Assembly: GCF_030272895.1 (NCBI RefSeq)
Contig: NZ_JALRNF010000015.1
Coordinates: forward strand, 1 to 64,000
Length of the DNA: 64,000 nt
Source of the DNA: Pseudomonas sp. BGr12
GTDB taxonomy: Bacteria > Pseudomonadota > Gammaproteobacteria > Pseudomonadales > Pseudomonadaceae
Direction: 5' to 3'
Part shown: one piece after another, positions 19,466 through 34,017 of the stretch
Position numbering within the stretch: the first letter of the stretch is position 1
Layout: every line of letters begins with the position of its first letter
The notes under the pieces: model-generated
What the model was told of the DNA's origin: nothing
What the model saw: only the letters and a program-made list of their open reading frames with translations
Database searches by the model: none
Position numbers and translations under genes: made by a program

Positions 19466-22400
19466 ATGCCCATCGTCACTAATTCACCTTCCAACCAACC
19501 TCTCATCCCGAAAGAGTTCCTTACACCTACACCGCGCTCAGTGGCAGTCTCAAACCCGCCGGGCATGCAGTCGCAGCGCATCGCAGAAGCGTTACGCAGC
19601 GCTGCGGTCGAAGAAAACATCGCCATGACCCTGCTGCCAGGATTGCTGGTGGCCAGTGGCGTGCTCGAATGCGACACCCTGGTACTGGAAGGGGTGGATG
19701 GCCAAGTGCTGTACGGAATCAGCATTAGCGATCCCGCCTGCCCACTGGAGGAGGGACAGTTGGGTGTCGGGCTGGGCAACGTAGTCACGATCAGGTTGGA
19801 GCCCACGCGCATTGGCCCAATGATCAGGGGCGAGTACCGGGCGATCAGCCTGGAAGGTGATGCCTTTTTCAAGGTGGTGGCCGCGGTAGTCAAGGATTGT
19901 GATCCTCAACAGATCACCAATCTGGAAGTGTCGGACCTGCGTAACGAGCTGGCCGACCGGGTTCTGTTGGACGACCCGTTGATGTCGCGGATCTGGGCGC
20001 AGGCGCATCCCTCGGTGGAGGACACGGCCAACCCGGTCAGCATGCTGTGGCGCGGCGGTGTCGTGGCTGCGACCGCTGCCACCTTCGGGGTGTTTGGCAG
20101 CTTCGCTCCAATGCTGCTTGGCGCCTGGTACCTGGGTCTGCCGCTGGCGGCAACCTTGCACCTGGCTGAGCAAGGGCCGCGCGAGAGTCGCGAGCACCTG
20201 CTGTTGCATTTGGCCAGGCAACTGCCGGGTCTGGATGACAGTCACCTGGATATTCTGCTGCGCAAGCTCCACGGGCTGATGGCAGAGCTGGACCTGGAGA
20301 CAGTGACGGTCAATCTAAAAAGAATGTTCGAGGAGCGCGAGCCGTGGCAGACCGCCACAGATCTGCTTGAGCACTTGCGCCCCGCTGATTGGCTGCGAGC
20401 AGTCCGAACGAACAAGCGCCGACAGCCCGTCTTGACGCCACCCCGGCGCTTGCTTGGGGGGGCAATCGAGTTGGCGGTTTACTTGAATGTCCCCGGACTC
20501 GTTCCGGGACAGATGTACAAGGCCGGCTCTGTCCCTCCGATTCCACCAGACAGGCAACTCACTTTCGTCGAATCCGAAGTGAAGCCGTCTTCGGCCGCCC
20601 CGACAGCTGAAGAAGTGGCGCCGACATCAAGCACTAGTGTGGATTTCATGCTGCCAGTCGTTGCAGCTGTGGTGGCGGCTCAAGGTCCTTCTGGCGGATG
20701 GGGATCAGGCCTGATGGCTGGGATGCTGCTGGTGGGTTCGAGTGTCCAGGCAGCGCCTGTAGGACAGCGCCCATTGGCTAACATCGTTGCTGTTCAGGAG
20801 TCGGTCGCTGAGCAGGAGACGGAAATCAGCCGTTTGAAGGCGCAGCGTCGGCAACTTGTAGAGCAGAAGGCGGTCTATGAAGCCGCACTTCAAAAAGCGA
20901 CAGGCGAATTGCCTCTTCCGCCGGGCTCGTATCCAGGTTTCATTTCTGAAAAGCACTACTACAGGTTGTTGATCAGGGGGAATTATCAGCAGCGGATAGC
21001 CATGCAATTCAAGATTTCCACCCTCCAGGATCGCATCCGCGTTTTGAAGGGTGCCCTGACGCAAGCAATTAACGCTGCCGATGATGTTGATCGACCGTCG
21101 CTCACCTCGAGCGCAGCACCTTCCAGCCCTGCGCTGGGGAGCGATGAATATGTCGATGAAGTGCTGCTCAATCAGTTACGGATACACAACAATAGTGGTC
21201 TAGCCTTTGACCGCAAGGTACTGGACGAACAGGTCAGTGTGAAGTTTGCAACCAAGGGCTTTTCATTCAGCAACGCATTTGTGGGTGACCTCACGCGTTA
21301 CAGTGTAAGAGACATTTTGCTCGGAAAGCACTATCGCTGCGGCAAGGTAGTAGCCAATGTGAATCCAGGCGATAGGTTGAAGCATCATCCGGTTGCGGCT
21401 TTCTTGAGGCGTCGCGAGTTTGCAGGGTATGTGGCAAAACAGTTTTCAGCTGATACGGCAGCGCTCAAGAAGGATCCGCTGTATGGCGAGCAGTATGAGC
21501 ATGTTGCCAGGCAGCGATTTCAAGGCGTGCTGGCTAAATACCTGTTGAATGGCGCGAGTGGCCACGTTCGATACCTGATCAACCAGTGGATGCTGGGGCA
21601 GACCCATGAGCGCTTGGTGTTGGTCAATGGCAAGGTCGTTCCTCACCTGTTGGCTCTCTGGGCAACAGCAGGGGCCATGCTGGTCTCGACGGCAACAGGC
21701 AAAGTCTATTTGTGGCCGGAGTACGATCAATCTACCGAGTTTGAGCGTTTCATTCGCTACCACCTGTCACACGTGGATCAACAACTGATCAAGTCTGAAG
21801 ACATCATTGCCCAGCGTTCATCAATCAAGGACGCTCAATACTGGACTGCAAAAATTTCCTTTGAACAACGCCACAATCCTTATGCGCGTTTGTTCACTGC
21901 CGAGATGGACTGGCTTGATTCGAACCTGAACGGTTACGTGTTCACAGCCGATGAGCAGCGCCAGGCCGCAGAGATCAACCTTGAAAGGGGATTGATGCAA
22001 TTTGGCGCCACCGTCGCCACACTTGCCTTGACGCTGGGTGCTGGGGGCGAACTTCTGCCTCTGGTGATCGCGCTGGGGGTGGATGTCGCGACGGGTGTGG
22101 CCAGCCTGCATCTGGACTATGAGTTACTTGAAGTTGCAGACAGCGCCGACCTGATTCGAGAGGCAGAGGCCGATATCAGTGCAGATAGACTGATGCTGAT
22201 CTTGAGTGGAGCGTCCGCCGGGATGCAGGCCGTTCGCCCGTTCATGGAATCAGTAGAAATGGTCGGGGCGTTGACGGCGGATATGAAACAAATAGTCAGG
22301 TTGTTTCGCCAGCAGTTGCAATCGCAAAACGGTGAGCGGCTGAGTTTAGCTGCCTTTTTCCGAGCCTCGCCTCGCGAGCGTTCGATCATGATGGCCGAGT

Positions 22401-24265
22401 TGGGCTTCGAACCAGCCGCCGGGCAGCATCGCCCGGCCTGGCAGCAGGTCATGCATGTGCAATCGCGCGCAGGCATACCGGCCTCGGTGTCCGTGCAAGG
22501 CTCGATGGCCCCTGACTGGCGCGTGGTCTTTCTGGGTCGCGAGGCAAAGCAGATCTTCACTGCTGAAGACCTCGAGGCCTTACCTCGTGGTTACCGCGTC
22601 GCGGTGGTCGCACAAAGCGATGGCGAGCTCCTGCATGGATCGGTGAGCTTGGGCAACGGCAAGGTCACAGGTCTGGCGCAGCAGACGCTCTTTGCCAAGA
22701 CCTCCGCCAGGCCTTGGACGGCTGTCGACCTCAAGGAACAGTTGAAATTTGGCCCGGACGGCATCCACTGCAACGGTGCAGGCGTCCTTGTCTACGTCGA
22801 TGCTTCTGCGCCGGAGTTCAGGGGCGAGCCGCTGCTCGCTCCCGTCAGGACTGCACTCAACAACGCTGAAACCCTTGCTCAGCAAGCATATCTTGCTGAC
22901 CTTTGGGCCGAGAATCTGCCGGGGGAAATAGACGCTTGTCAACGATCGCTGGAATACATGGAGACCCATGGATTCAGTGATGCCAAGGTCAGGGTCATGA
23001 GTGCCTGGAGAAACGATCGCATGATTCTCCATTATCTCGCCGTTGGCACTGACGCGAAGGGGCAGCGTGTGGTCTTTGACTTGAAGCCTGCGGCATCGGG
23101 GCTGTGGCGCAGCGAGGTGCTTGATACTTCGATGGTCTTGCCAGAAAACGTGTGGATTGGCACTTATCAGACAGAGGCCAGAGGCTGGACTGTGAAGTAT
23201 CGGGAATTCGACAGCCTCACGGATGCCAAGTCCTATGCCGTTCAGGCGCAAGCCCTGTCACCCGTTGAGTTTCAGCAAGGTGCAGTGCTGGTCAATGCAC
23301 CGCAGATCTATAGGCGGTTGACGGGTAGAGGCTTGCAGGCAAAGGCCACCGCGTTAACGTCATCTTCTGCAGACGATACACGTTACGATCAGGAACTGAA
23401 CAAATGGAGGACAGCGAGCGCTGGCAGAAGCGCTGAATACGCACTGGGGAAAAAAAAGCCGACTGTCGTTCCCGGCTTACCGGTCGATACGCAGCGTTGG
23501 TCAAGTGCCAGGCTCAAAGCATGGTATCTCAAGTTTGCGGATAAGCTCAGCGACCGGGAGAAAGGGGCGCTGGCAGCACGTATCGAGCAATCCTCCTACG
23601 CTGAATCAGTGATGAAGAACCTGCTGCGGGCGGGCAACAGGTTTAAATACTTTTCGGTTCAGGGTAACGCGGTATACCGAGCGGTGCCTCAGGCATTGGT
23701 CATCGGTACAGGTGAGGGAAAATGCCTGGGGCTGGTCAAGGCCATGGCGGTAGCACTGGATGCCGGGACTCAGAATAACCTGGTTGACAGGCTGTTTTTC
23801 TACGCGGCGAACACCGGGGCCGCCGAAAGTAAACTGTTGAAGCAAAGCCTGGCGGTCCTGAACAAAGGATCGCTACATTCCCGCACCGGCGCACACTTCC
23901 CGCTCAGCGATGTGTTCGACCGACTCAAAGCGCTGACGGCGACCCGATATTATGAGCTAGGTACGCGCAACCATGCCATGCTCATTGGCGCGCGCATCAG
24001 TAATGGACGGGCTGTCTATCATTTCTATGATCCCAATACCGGGCTGGTTGAATTCGAGCGCTTCAGCGACTTTGAGGCACTGCTCAAACACTATTTTTCC
24101 GACAGGAAGCTAAACAAGGTCTATCGGGTGTATGGCACAGCCAAGGCACCGAGGTTCGAACTGAACAGCATCGATATAGCTATCGAGTCGAAGTTTCGCC
24201 TCAATAGCCGGCTGACCACGGCGGATCTTGGCAGTGAAACGCCTTTGGACCTCGCCAAAGGTTGA
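19466..24265 (+). CDS. Giant toxin/effector-like protein with YopT/C58-like protease domain
   Basis: A 1599-residue protein with no signal peptide. The C-terminal part fits a YopT-type (clan CA, C58) cysteine protease: Cys1420 in GEGKCLGLVKAMA, His1503 in GTRNHAMLIG, Asp1522 in YHFYDPNTG. The DPN-x-G signature and C-H-D order are those of YopT/AvrPphB and of the protease modules in LifA- and TcdB-like toxins. Hydrophobic blocks lie near 192-233, 392-432, 726-750 and 843-880, and a coiled coil near 440-485. The middle block resembles the pore-forming region of TcdA/TcdB-like proteins, which would fit self-delivery. Base composition is visibly less GC-rich than in the flanking glg genes. It sits between glgB and glgX, two halves of one locus, suggesting insertion. 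Function is inferred. Confidence 0.72.
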   Translation: MPIVTNSPSNQPLIPKEFLTPTPRSVAVSNPPGMQSQRIAEALRSAAVEENIAMTLLPGLLVASGVLECDTLVLEGVDGQVLYGISISDPACPLEEGQLGVGLGNVVTIRLEPTRIGPMIRGEYRAISLEGDAFFKVVAAVVKDCDPQQITNLEVSDLRNELADRVLLDDPLMSRIWAQAHPSVEDTANPVSMLWRGGVVAATAATFGVFGSFAPMLLGAWYLGLPLAATLHLAEQGPRESREHLLLHLARQLPGLDDSHLDILLRKLHGLMAELDLETVTVNLKRMFEEREPWQTATDLLEHLRPADWLRAVRTNKRRQPVLTPPRRLLGGAIELAVYLNVPGLVPGQMYKAGSVPPIPPDRQLTFVESEVKPSSAAPTAEEVAPTSSTSVDFMLPVVAAVVAAQGPSGGWGSGLMAGMLLVGSSVQAAPVGQRPLANIVAVQESVAEQETEISRLKAQRRQLVEQKAVYEAALQKATGELPLPPGSYPGFISEKHYYRLLIRGNYQQRIAMQFKISTLQDRIRVLKGALTQAINAADDVDRPSLTSSAAPSSPALGSDEYVDEVLLNQLRIHNNSGLAFDRKVLDEQVSVKFATKGFSFSNAFVGDLTRYSVRDILLGKHYRCGKVVANVNPGDRLKHHPVAAFLRRREFAGYVAKQFSADTAALKKDPLYGEQYEHVARQRFQGVLAKYLLNGASGHVRYLINQWMLGQTHERLVLVNGKVVPHLLALWATAGAMLVSTATGKVYLWPEYDQSTEFERFIRYHLSHVDQQLIKSEDIIAQRSSIKDAQYWTAKISFEQRHNPYARLFTAEMDWLDSNLNGYVFTADEQRQAAEINLERGLMQFGATVATLALTLGAGGELLPLVIALGVDVATGVASLHLDYELLEVADSADLIREAEADISADRLMLILSGASAGMQAVRPFMESVEMVGALTADMKQIVRLFRQQLQSQNGERLSLAAFFRASPRERSIMMAELGFEPAAGQHRPAWQQVMHVQSRAGIPASVSVQGSMAPDWRVVFLGREAKQIFTAEDLEALPRGYRVAVVAQSDGELLHGSVSLGNGKVTGLAQQTLFAKTSARPWTAVDLKEQLKFGPDGIHCNGAGVLVYVDASAPEFRGEPLLAPVRTALNNAETLAQQAYLADLWAENLPGEIDACQRSLEYMETHGFSDAKVRVMSAWRNDRMILHYLAVGTDAKGQRVVFDLKPAASGLWRSEVLDTSMVLPENVWIGTYQTEARGWTVKYREFDSLTDAKSYAVQAQALSPVEFQQGAVLVNAPQIYRRLTGRGLQAKATALTSSSADDTRYDQELNKWRTASAGRSAEYALGKKKPTVVPGLPVDTQRWSSARLKAWYLKFADKLSDREKGALAARIEQSSYAESVMKNLLRAGNRFKYFSVQGNAVYRAVPQALVIGTGEGKCLGLVKAMAVALDAGTQNNLVDRLFFYAANTGAAESKLLKQSLAVLNKGSLHSRTGAHFPLSDVFDRLKALTATRYYELGTRNHAMLIGARISNGRAVYHFYDPNTGLVEFERFSDFEALLKHYFSDRKLNKVYRVYGTAKAPRFELNSIDIAIESKFRLNSRLTTADLGSETPLDLAKG

Positions 24266-24298
24266 TGACCCCGCGCAGCGGTGAGCGCTGCTGGCTTA

Positions 24299-24323
24299 CC
24301 GGGCTCGTCGTTGACGAGCCCGG
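24299..24323. terminator. Hairpin between convergent genes
   Basis: CCGGGCTCGTC and GACGAGCCCGG form a perfect 11-bp stem with a 3-nt loop. It lies midway between the stops of the toxin gene (24265) and the autotransporter (24343). There is no T run on either side, so termination is probable from position but not proven. Confidence 0.6.
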
Positions 24324-24342
24324 CTGGCGGAGTAAAGACCAG

Positions 24343-25425
24343 TCACCAGCGTACCCGCACGCCGAGGTTGCCGACCAGGCCGTTCAGGTCATTGTCATCC
24401 ACATCGCTGCTGTAATCGGCACTGACGAACAGCGCAACGGTCGGCGAGACCCGTGCCACCAGGCCCAGGCCCAGTTCCACGGTGGCCGAGTTGCGCCCGC
24501 TGCTGATCTTGTCGACCTTGTCCAGGCTCACGGTGTCGGCGTTGGAGAAGTCATACCAGACGTTGGTGCGTACGAAGGGTTCGATGGGCATGCCGCGCAC
24601 GTTGTAGCGCGCCGACAGTTTCGCCCCGACCCGGCCGGTCCAGTTCGGCTGCTGGTCGAACGCCTGCTGGGCCTCGGTCTGGGTCTGGCTGCCGGGAAAG
24701 TACTGCTGGTTGATCAACTGGGCCTGGGGTTCGATGGTCCAGGTTTCACCCAGGTTGATCGGGTAGCCACCTTCGACCGACAGGGTCAGGGCATGGCCAT
24801 TGCTGTCCAGGCGTTCGCCGCTTTCGCTGCGGCCATTGACGTCGAAGCGCGTACCGATGGCCACCGCATCCACGTGCCAGCCCTGCTCATGGGTCATGCT
24901 CCAGTACATGCCCAGGCTGTCGCCGGAGAGGTTGACGGTGGCTTTCTTGTCATCGACCTGGGGTTTGCGCAGGCCGTCGAATCCACTTTGCAGGTTGCTG
25001 TGGCCGACGAAGAAACCAATGCGGTGAGTATTGCCGCCACCGGTTTCACGCACGAACAGGTCCGGGCTGATCTGCAGGCTCTGGTTGGGTGCTTCCAGGC
25101 GCGAGGGGGCCGGTGCGCCGGATTTCACCGGTGCCGGGAAGAACTGCGCCCACTGGCTGGCGATGTGGTCGGTGGCCGCCGGTACATGGCGCTCGGCCAT
25201 GCGATCGGAAAACACACTCAAGGTGTTCAGGCCCAGGCCGCTGACGCCAACGGGGGCGAGCGACAGTGTCGGCAGGGTTTGCGCCTGCGTTTGTACCAGG
25301 GTAATGAACGGGTCGTTGTCCTCCAGGCTCAACGCATGGGTTTCCAACGGGGTCGCCAGCAGCAACGACATGGAAATCGCGTAATAAGCATACTCAAAGC
25401 CCGCAGGAGTCGGAGTTTTTTTCAT
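24343..25425 (-). CDS. Barrel-only autotransporter-like outer membrane protein
   Basis: A 360-residue protein with a signal peptide (MKKTPTPAG, then hydrophobic YYAISMSLLLATPLETHA) and a C-terminal autotransporter beta-barrel of about 260 residues. The barrel has alternating strands ending in LGVRVRW, with the terminal aromatic residue needed for outer membrane insertion. Only about 75 residues separate signal and barrel, too few for a normal passenger. It may be a passenger-less relic or a small porin-like adhesin base. GAGGAG precedes the ATG at 25425. It converges on the toxin gene with a shared hairpin terminator. No protease or adhesin motif is seen. Confidence 0.78.
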   Translation of the reverse strand: MKKTPTPAGFEYAYYAISMSLLLATPLETHALSLEDNDPFITLVQTQAQTLPTLSLAPVGVSGLGLNTLSVFSDRMAERHVPAATDHIASQWAQFFPAPVKSGAPAPSRLEAPNQSLQISPDLFVRETGGGNTHRIGFFVGHSNLQSGFDGLRKPQVDDKKATVNLSGDSLGMYWSMTHEQGWHVDAVAIGTRFDVNGRSESGERLDSNGHALTLSVEGGYPINLGETWTIEPQAQLINQQYFPGSQTQTEAQQAFDQQPNWTGRVGAKLSARYNVRGMPIEPFVRTNVWYDFSNADTVSLDKVDKISSGRNSATVELGLGLVARVSPTVALFVSADYSSDVDDNDLNGLVGNLGVRVRW

Positions 25426-25736
25426 GACGGAACTCCTCTGTTGTAACAGCCAAGGATCTGGCCTGATGTCACGGGCTGTAAGGCAAAACCAGAGGGCGAC
25501 CCAAACCAGCAAACCGGTCCCTTTCGCGCGCTGAAAGGCGCGAGCTAGAGGCTCGGAATGAATTCAAGCTAGTGTTGCATTACTTTTAGATAAGGAGAGG
25601 TGGCGCGGCGCGTCAAGAAAGTGCTGAGCAGCCGTTGTCAAGGGTGCTGATGGCCCAATTGGCTGATATTAAACAATTATTCACCTTCCATAGTGATGGC
25701 CGATCTTTCAGCGGTGATGGCTATTCCGAATCATTG
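25426..25736. other. Gene-free 311-bp gap
   Basis: The gap lies between the autotransporter start and the EEP gene stop. It is AT-richer than its surroundings and holds one modest inverted repeat (CGCGC/GGCGCG around 25530). It must carry the autotransporter promoter. I see no further gene, tRNA or repeat, and no clean -35/-10 pair. Confidence 0.5.
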
Positions 25737-26531
25737 TTAAAGCTGCACTTCCACCGCCAAAGGCAGATGATCGGAGAGGTGACTCCAGGGTTTGTTGCCG
25801 AGGATTTTCGGCGCATGACTGTTGGCATTGCGCAGGTAGATCCGGTCCAGGCGCAACAGCGGCATACGTGCAGGATAGGTCCTGGCCAGCAGGCCATGAT
25901 GACGTTCGAACGCTTCGTGCAGGCCCCGGTGCAGGCCCAGGGTGCGGTTACCGCGCAGCTGCCAGTCATTGAAGTCACCGGCAATGATCACTGGTGCCTC
26001 GGCCGGCAAAGAGTCCAGCAGCCGGCTGAGCAGATGCAACTGTTTCTGCCGGTGGCTTTCCAGCAGCGACAGGTGCACGCAGACCGCATGCACCTGATGC
26101 TGCCCGGGCACATCCAGTACGCAATGGAGCAGGCCGCGGCGCTCGGGGCCGGTGATCGAGACATCCAGGTTGCGGTGTTCGATGATCGGGAACTTGGACA
26201 GCAGGGCATTGCCATGATGGCCATCGGGGTAGACGGCATTGCGCCCGTAGGCGAAGTCGGTCCACATGCTGTCGGCGAGGAATTCGTATTGCGAGGTCTG
26301 CGGCCAGCCGGCATAACGCGCGGCATGGCGATCGTGGCTGCCGAGCACTTCCTGGAGAAAGACGATATCGGCCTGGGTGCTGCGCACCGCTTCGCGCAGT
26401 TCAGGGAGGATGAAGCGCCGGTTGAAGGCGGTAAAGCCTTTGTGGGTGTTGACGGTCAGGACCCGCAGGCGCTGCACGGCGGGCGCTTCGCGGGTTCTTG
26501 CATGATGAGCCGGATCCGGTTCGAACTTCAC
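25737..26531 (-). CDS. Endonuclease/exonuclease/phosphatase family protein
   Basis: A 264-residue EEP-fold hydrolase. Family motifs are visible: LTVNTHKGF near the start, Glu in IVFLQEVLG, GDFNDWQ near residue 187, and the closing SDHLPLAVEV with the catalytic His. There is no signal peptide. The GTG at 26531 is favoured over the GTG at 26537 because AGGAG then lies five bases upstream instead of overlapping the start. It is the last gene of the glgA-to-glgX run, 63 bp after glgX, so it may be co-transcribed. Family members cut DNA, RNA, phospholipids or sugar phosphates, and the substrate here is open. Confidence 0.82.
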   Translation of the reverse strand: MKFEPDPAHHARTREAPAVQRLRVLTVNTHKGFTAFNRRFILPELREAVRSTQADIVFLQEVLGSHDRHAARYAGWPQTSQYEFLADSMWTDFAYGRNAVYPDGHHGNALLSKFPIIEHRNLDVSITGPERRGLLHCVLDVPGQHQVHAVCVHLSLLESHRQKQLHLLSRLLDSLPAEAPVIIAGDFNDWQLRGNRTLGLHRGLHEAFERHHGLLARTYPARMPLLRLDRIYLRNANSHAPKILGNKPWSHLSDHLPLAVEVQL

Positions 26532-26594
26532 GGTCACTCCTGGTCAGCAAGCCTATTGCATGAGACTGGCGCCGGGGGCGGCAGTTCCCTCTGC

Positions 26595-28739
<2,145 letters not shown>

Positions 28740-28781
28740 GGGGCTTCCCAGGTTTGTAGGCCTGTGGGGCCTGTGAGGGCT

Positions 28782-28874
28782 GTGGGAGCTGGCGAAGCCT
28801 GCGATCGAGTGCGCAGCACTCGCCGTGCAGACAGGTGCGGGGCTGGCGCTATCGCAGGCTTCGCCAGCTCCCAC
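28782..28874. repeat. Second-type palindromic repeat pair
   Basis: GGGAGCTGGCGAAGCCTGCG (within 28782-28805) recurs inverted at 28851-28874, with a further partial copy CAGCTCCCAC just downstream. The core differs from the REP found elsewhere in the window (GCTGGCGAAGCC in place of GCGGGCTTGCCCC), so it belongs to another REP class. It lies between glgX and the DUF2934 gene. Confidence 0.8.
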
Positions 28875-28921
28875 AGTTTCAACAGCTCCCACCGCTCTCA
28901 CAGTTCTTTGCGCTTATGGCG

Positions 28922-29164
28922 TCAGGCCACCGGCGGCTTTTTCGGCGCCCGTGGTTTTTTCGCCGCTGCCGGCTTGGCCGGGGTCGCTACCGGTGTCGCC
29001 GGCTTGGCCCTGGCCTTGCGCGGCGTCGCCTTGGGCGCCAGGGATTCTGCTTCGGCAAGTTTGCGCGCCATGTCCCAGTGGCGGGACTCCTGGCCCTCTG
29101 GCTTACCTTCGGATTCCCAGATCTGGTAGGCGAATTCGCGGATACGTTTTTCTTCGACACTCAT
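28922..29164 (-). CDS. DUF2934 domain protein with Ala/Lys/Pro-rich tail
   Basis: An 80-residue basic protein. Residues 1-40 match DUF2934 (EEKRIREFAYQIWESEGKPE, then HWDMARKLAEAE). The remainder is a low-complexity tail of Ala, Lys and Pro resembling the tails of histone-like or DNA-binding proteins. It lies between treY and glgX in the same direction, 18 bp from treY, so it is very likely part of the glucan operon. Its role is unknown. A regulatory or stress-protective function would fit the operon but is not shown. Confidence 0.8.
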   Translation of the reverse strand: MSVEEKRIREFAYQIWESEGKPEGQESRHWDMARKLAEAESLAPKATPRKARAKPATPVATPAKPAAAKKPRAPKKPPVA

Positions 29165-29182
29165 CTCGACGCTCCTGATGGC

Positions 29183-31947
<2,765 letters not shown>

Positions 31948-31951
<4 letters not shown>

Positions 31952-34017
31952 CGGTCGCGCTCCCAGGCCTGTTCCCGGGCCTGGGCCAGCAGCTCCAGGC
32001 GGCGGGCGGCATCGGCATCGTCGAGCAGCGCCGCGGCGTCCAGGGCGAAGCGCCGACGCCAGTTCGGGTGAGTGTCCACGGTGCCCGGCAGGTTGGGTTG
32101 TTCGTCGATGCCCAGCAGGTCTTCCAGTGGCAGCAGCACCAGGGGCGCGCGAGTGTGGCCGAGCAAGCGCACGCAGGTATCGAGCACGGCTTCGTCGTCG
32201 CCCTGCACGCCGTAGTTTTCCTCAAGCGCGCGCTTCAGGCCCTGGCGTTCGTGCTGGCGGCTGTCGCGCCAGTGCCGCTCGGTGGTGTCGTCGATCAGCG
32301 CCAGGCGCTGGTTCCAGTCGATGTCGCGGGCCGCCAGCCAACCGGCCAGTGGCGGCAGGTCGTGGGTACTGGAGGTGGCCAGGGCATCGTCCGGCCAGTC
32401 GAGGATGGGTTTGAATCGACCGGGTGGATCCTGCTCGAACTGCAACACGCGGATGCCGAGGATGGCTCGTTGCGCGAGCTTTTCCCGCAGCCCCTCGGGC
32501 ACGGTGCCCAGGTCTTCGCCCAGGACGATGGCCCGGTGGCGCACCGACTCCAGGCACAGCAGGCGCAGCAGGTCGTCCAGTGGGTAGTTCAGGTAGGCGC
32601 CTTCGCTGGCATGGCCACCCAGGGGCACCAGCCACAGGCGCTGCAGGCCCATGACATGGTCGATGCGCAGGCCGCCGGCATGGGCGAAACTGGCCCGCAG
32701 CATCTCGATGAACGCGCGGTAGCCATTGCGCCGCAGCCCCTCAGGCGAGAAGGCGCAGATGCCCCAATTCTGCCCGGCGCGGTTGAGGATGTCGGGTGGG
32801 GCGCCGACATTGAGCCCGGCCAGCAGTTCATCCTGGCGGCTCCAGGCCTGGCTGCCGGCGCCGTCGGCACCTACGGCCAGGTCGGCGATCAGGCCGATGC
32901 CCATGCCGTTGCTGCGCGCAGCATCCTGGGCGCGTTGCAGGCCGCGCTGGATCAGCCACTGGCAGAAGGCATGGAACTGGATCTGGCGCTGGTGCTGGCG
33001 GGCGAAGGCGGTCATCTCTTCGCTGTCAGGGTCGTGCCAGGCACTGGGCCATTGGCGCCAATCCTGGCCCAGGCCGCTGGCTTGGGACTCACCGAGTATC
33101 ACCTCGAAACGACAATGCTGCTCCAGGGCCTGGCCGGCTTGAGCCCGGTAGCTGTCGAAGTCGGCGCGCAGCGGATGCTCGCCGTCGATGAAGTCGTCGA
33201 ACAGAAACTGCAGCAACCGGTAGCGTGCTGCCGCCGCTTCTGGCCAGTCGATCAGGGGCAATTGCTCCAGCTGTTGCAACGTTTGCGCAAGGTCCAGGGC
33301 TTCGATCGCCACGCGTACCGCGCGGTCCCCCAGCAAGGCGGCGGGGCTGGCATAGAGGCTGTTGAGAAACAACCGGCTGGACGGCGAGTAGGGGCTGTAG
33401 CGCCGGGTGTCGCTGGCGAACATGGCGTGCAGCGGGCTGATGGCCAAGGCGTCGGCGCCACGCTCCCCGGCGCTGCGGGCCAGTTGCTCCAGAGCCAGGC
33501 AATCGCCGAAGCCGCCGTCACCTTCACGGCGCAGGCTGTAAAGCTGGGCACTGATGCCCCAGCAGCGCGGCGTCGGGGTGCCCAACGCATCACCGAGGCT
33601 GAAGCAGCGTGCCGGGGCGACCGCCAGGGTAAAGCCATGGGTGTCGATCTGCACGCGGTGGTAGCCGATCGGCAGGCCGGGGGGCAGTGCGCCCTGGGCA
33701 TCGAGTTGCAATAGCTGTTCGCTGCCATCCTCCAGGCGTACCCGCAAGGCACTGCCGGCGCTGAAGAACATGGACAAGTCCAGGGCCTGGCCCACGTCGA
33801 CGGTGAACAGCGGCGGCAGGTGGCGGGCATCGTGAGCGGTCTTGAGCGCCTGCAGGCTGGCGGCGATGGCCTGCGGATCGTGCGCCGGATGACCGAGGCC
33901 GTTCAACACGGCGCGCAGGGCGCTGTCCGCGACCCGTTGAGGACGACCGTTGGCATCGATCCAGTCGACGGAAATACCCGCCAGTTCTGCCAGTTGCTGC
34001 AGCTGTGGGTCAGTCAT
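31948..34017 (-). CDS. malQ: 4-alpha-glucanotransferase (amylomaltase)
   Basis: A 689-residue GH77 enzyme that moves maltodextrin segments between chains. The catalytic set is visible: nucleophile in GGLRIDHVMGLQRLW near 445, acid in VLGEDLGTVP near 490, and stabiliser in ASTHDLPPLAGW near 540. The N-terminal extension (residues 1-130) is typical of proteobacterial MalQ. The ATG at 34017 lies inside the end of treZ (8-bp overlap), and the stop overlaps the treY start. It probably recycles the short glucans left by GlgX and TreY. Confidence 0.94.

Noticed and set aside
19429..19482. 17-codon leader peptide ahead of the toxin gene
   Set aside because: ATG directly abuts the purine run with no spacer, so initiation is unlikely. 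It is mentioned only as an alternative in the hairpin finding.
24299..24323. attachment site or insertion-sequence end flanking the toxin/autotransporter insert
   Set aside because: The perfect stem is better explained as a terminator between convergent genes; no matching direct or inverted copy was found near 19400 or 25700.
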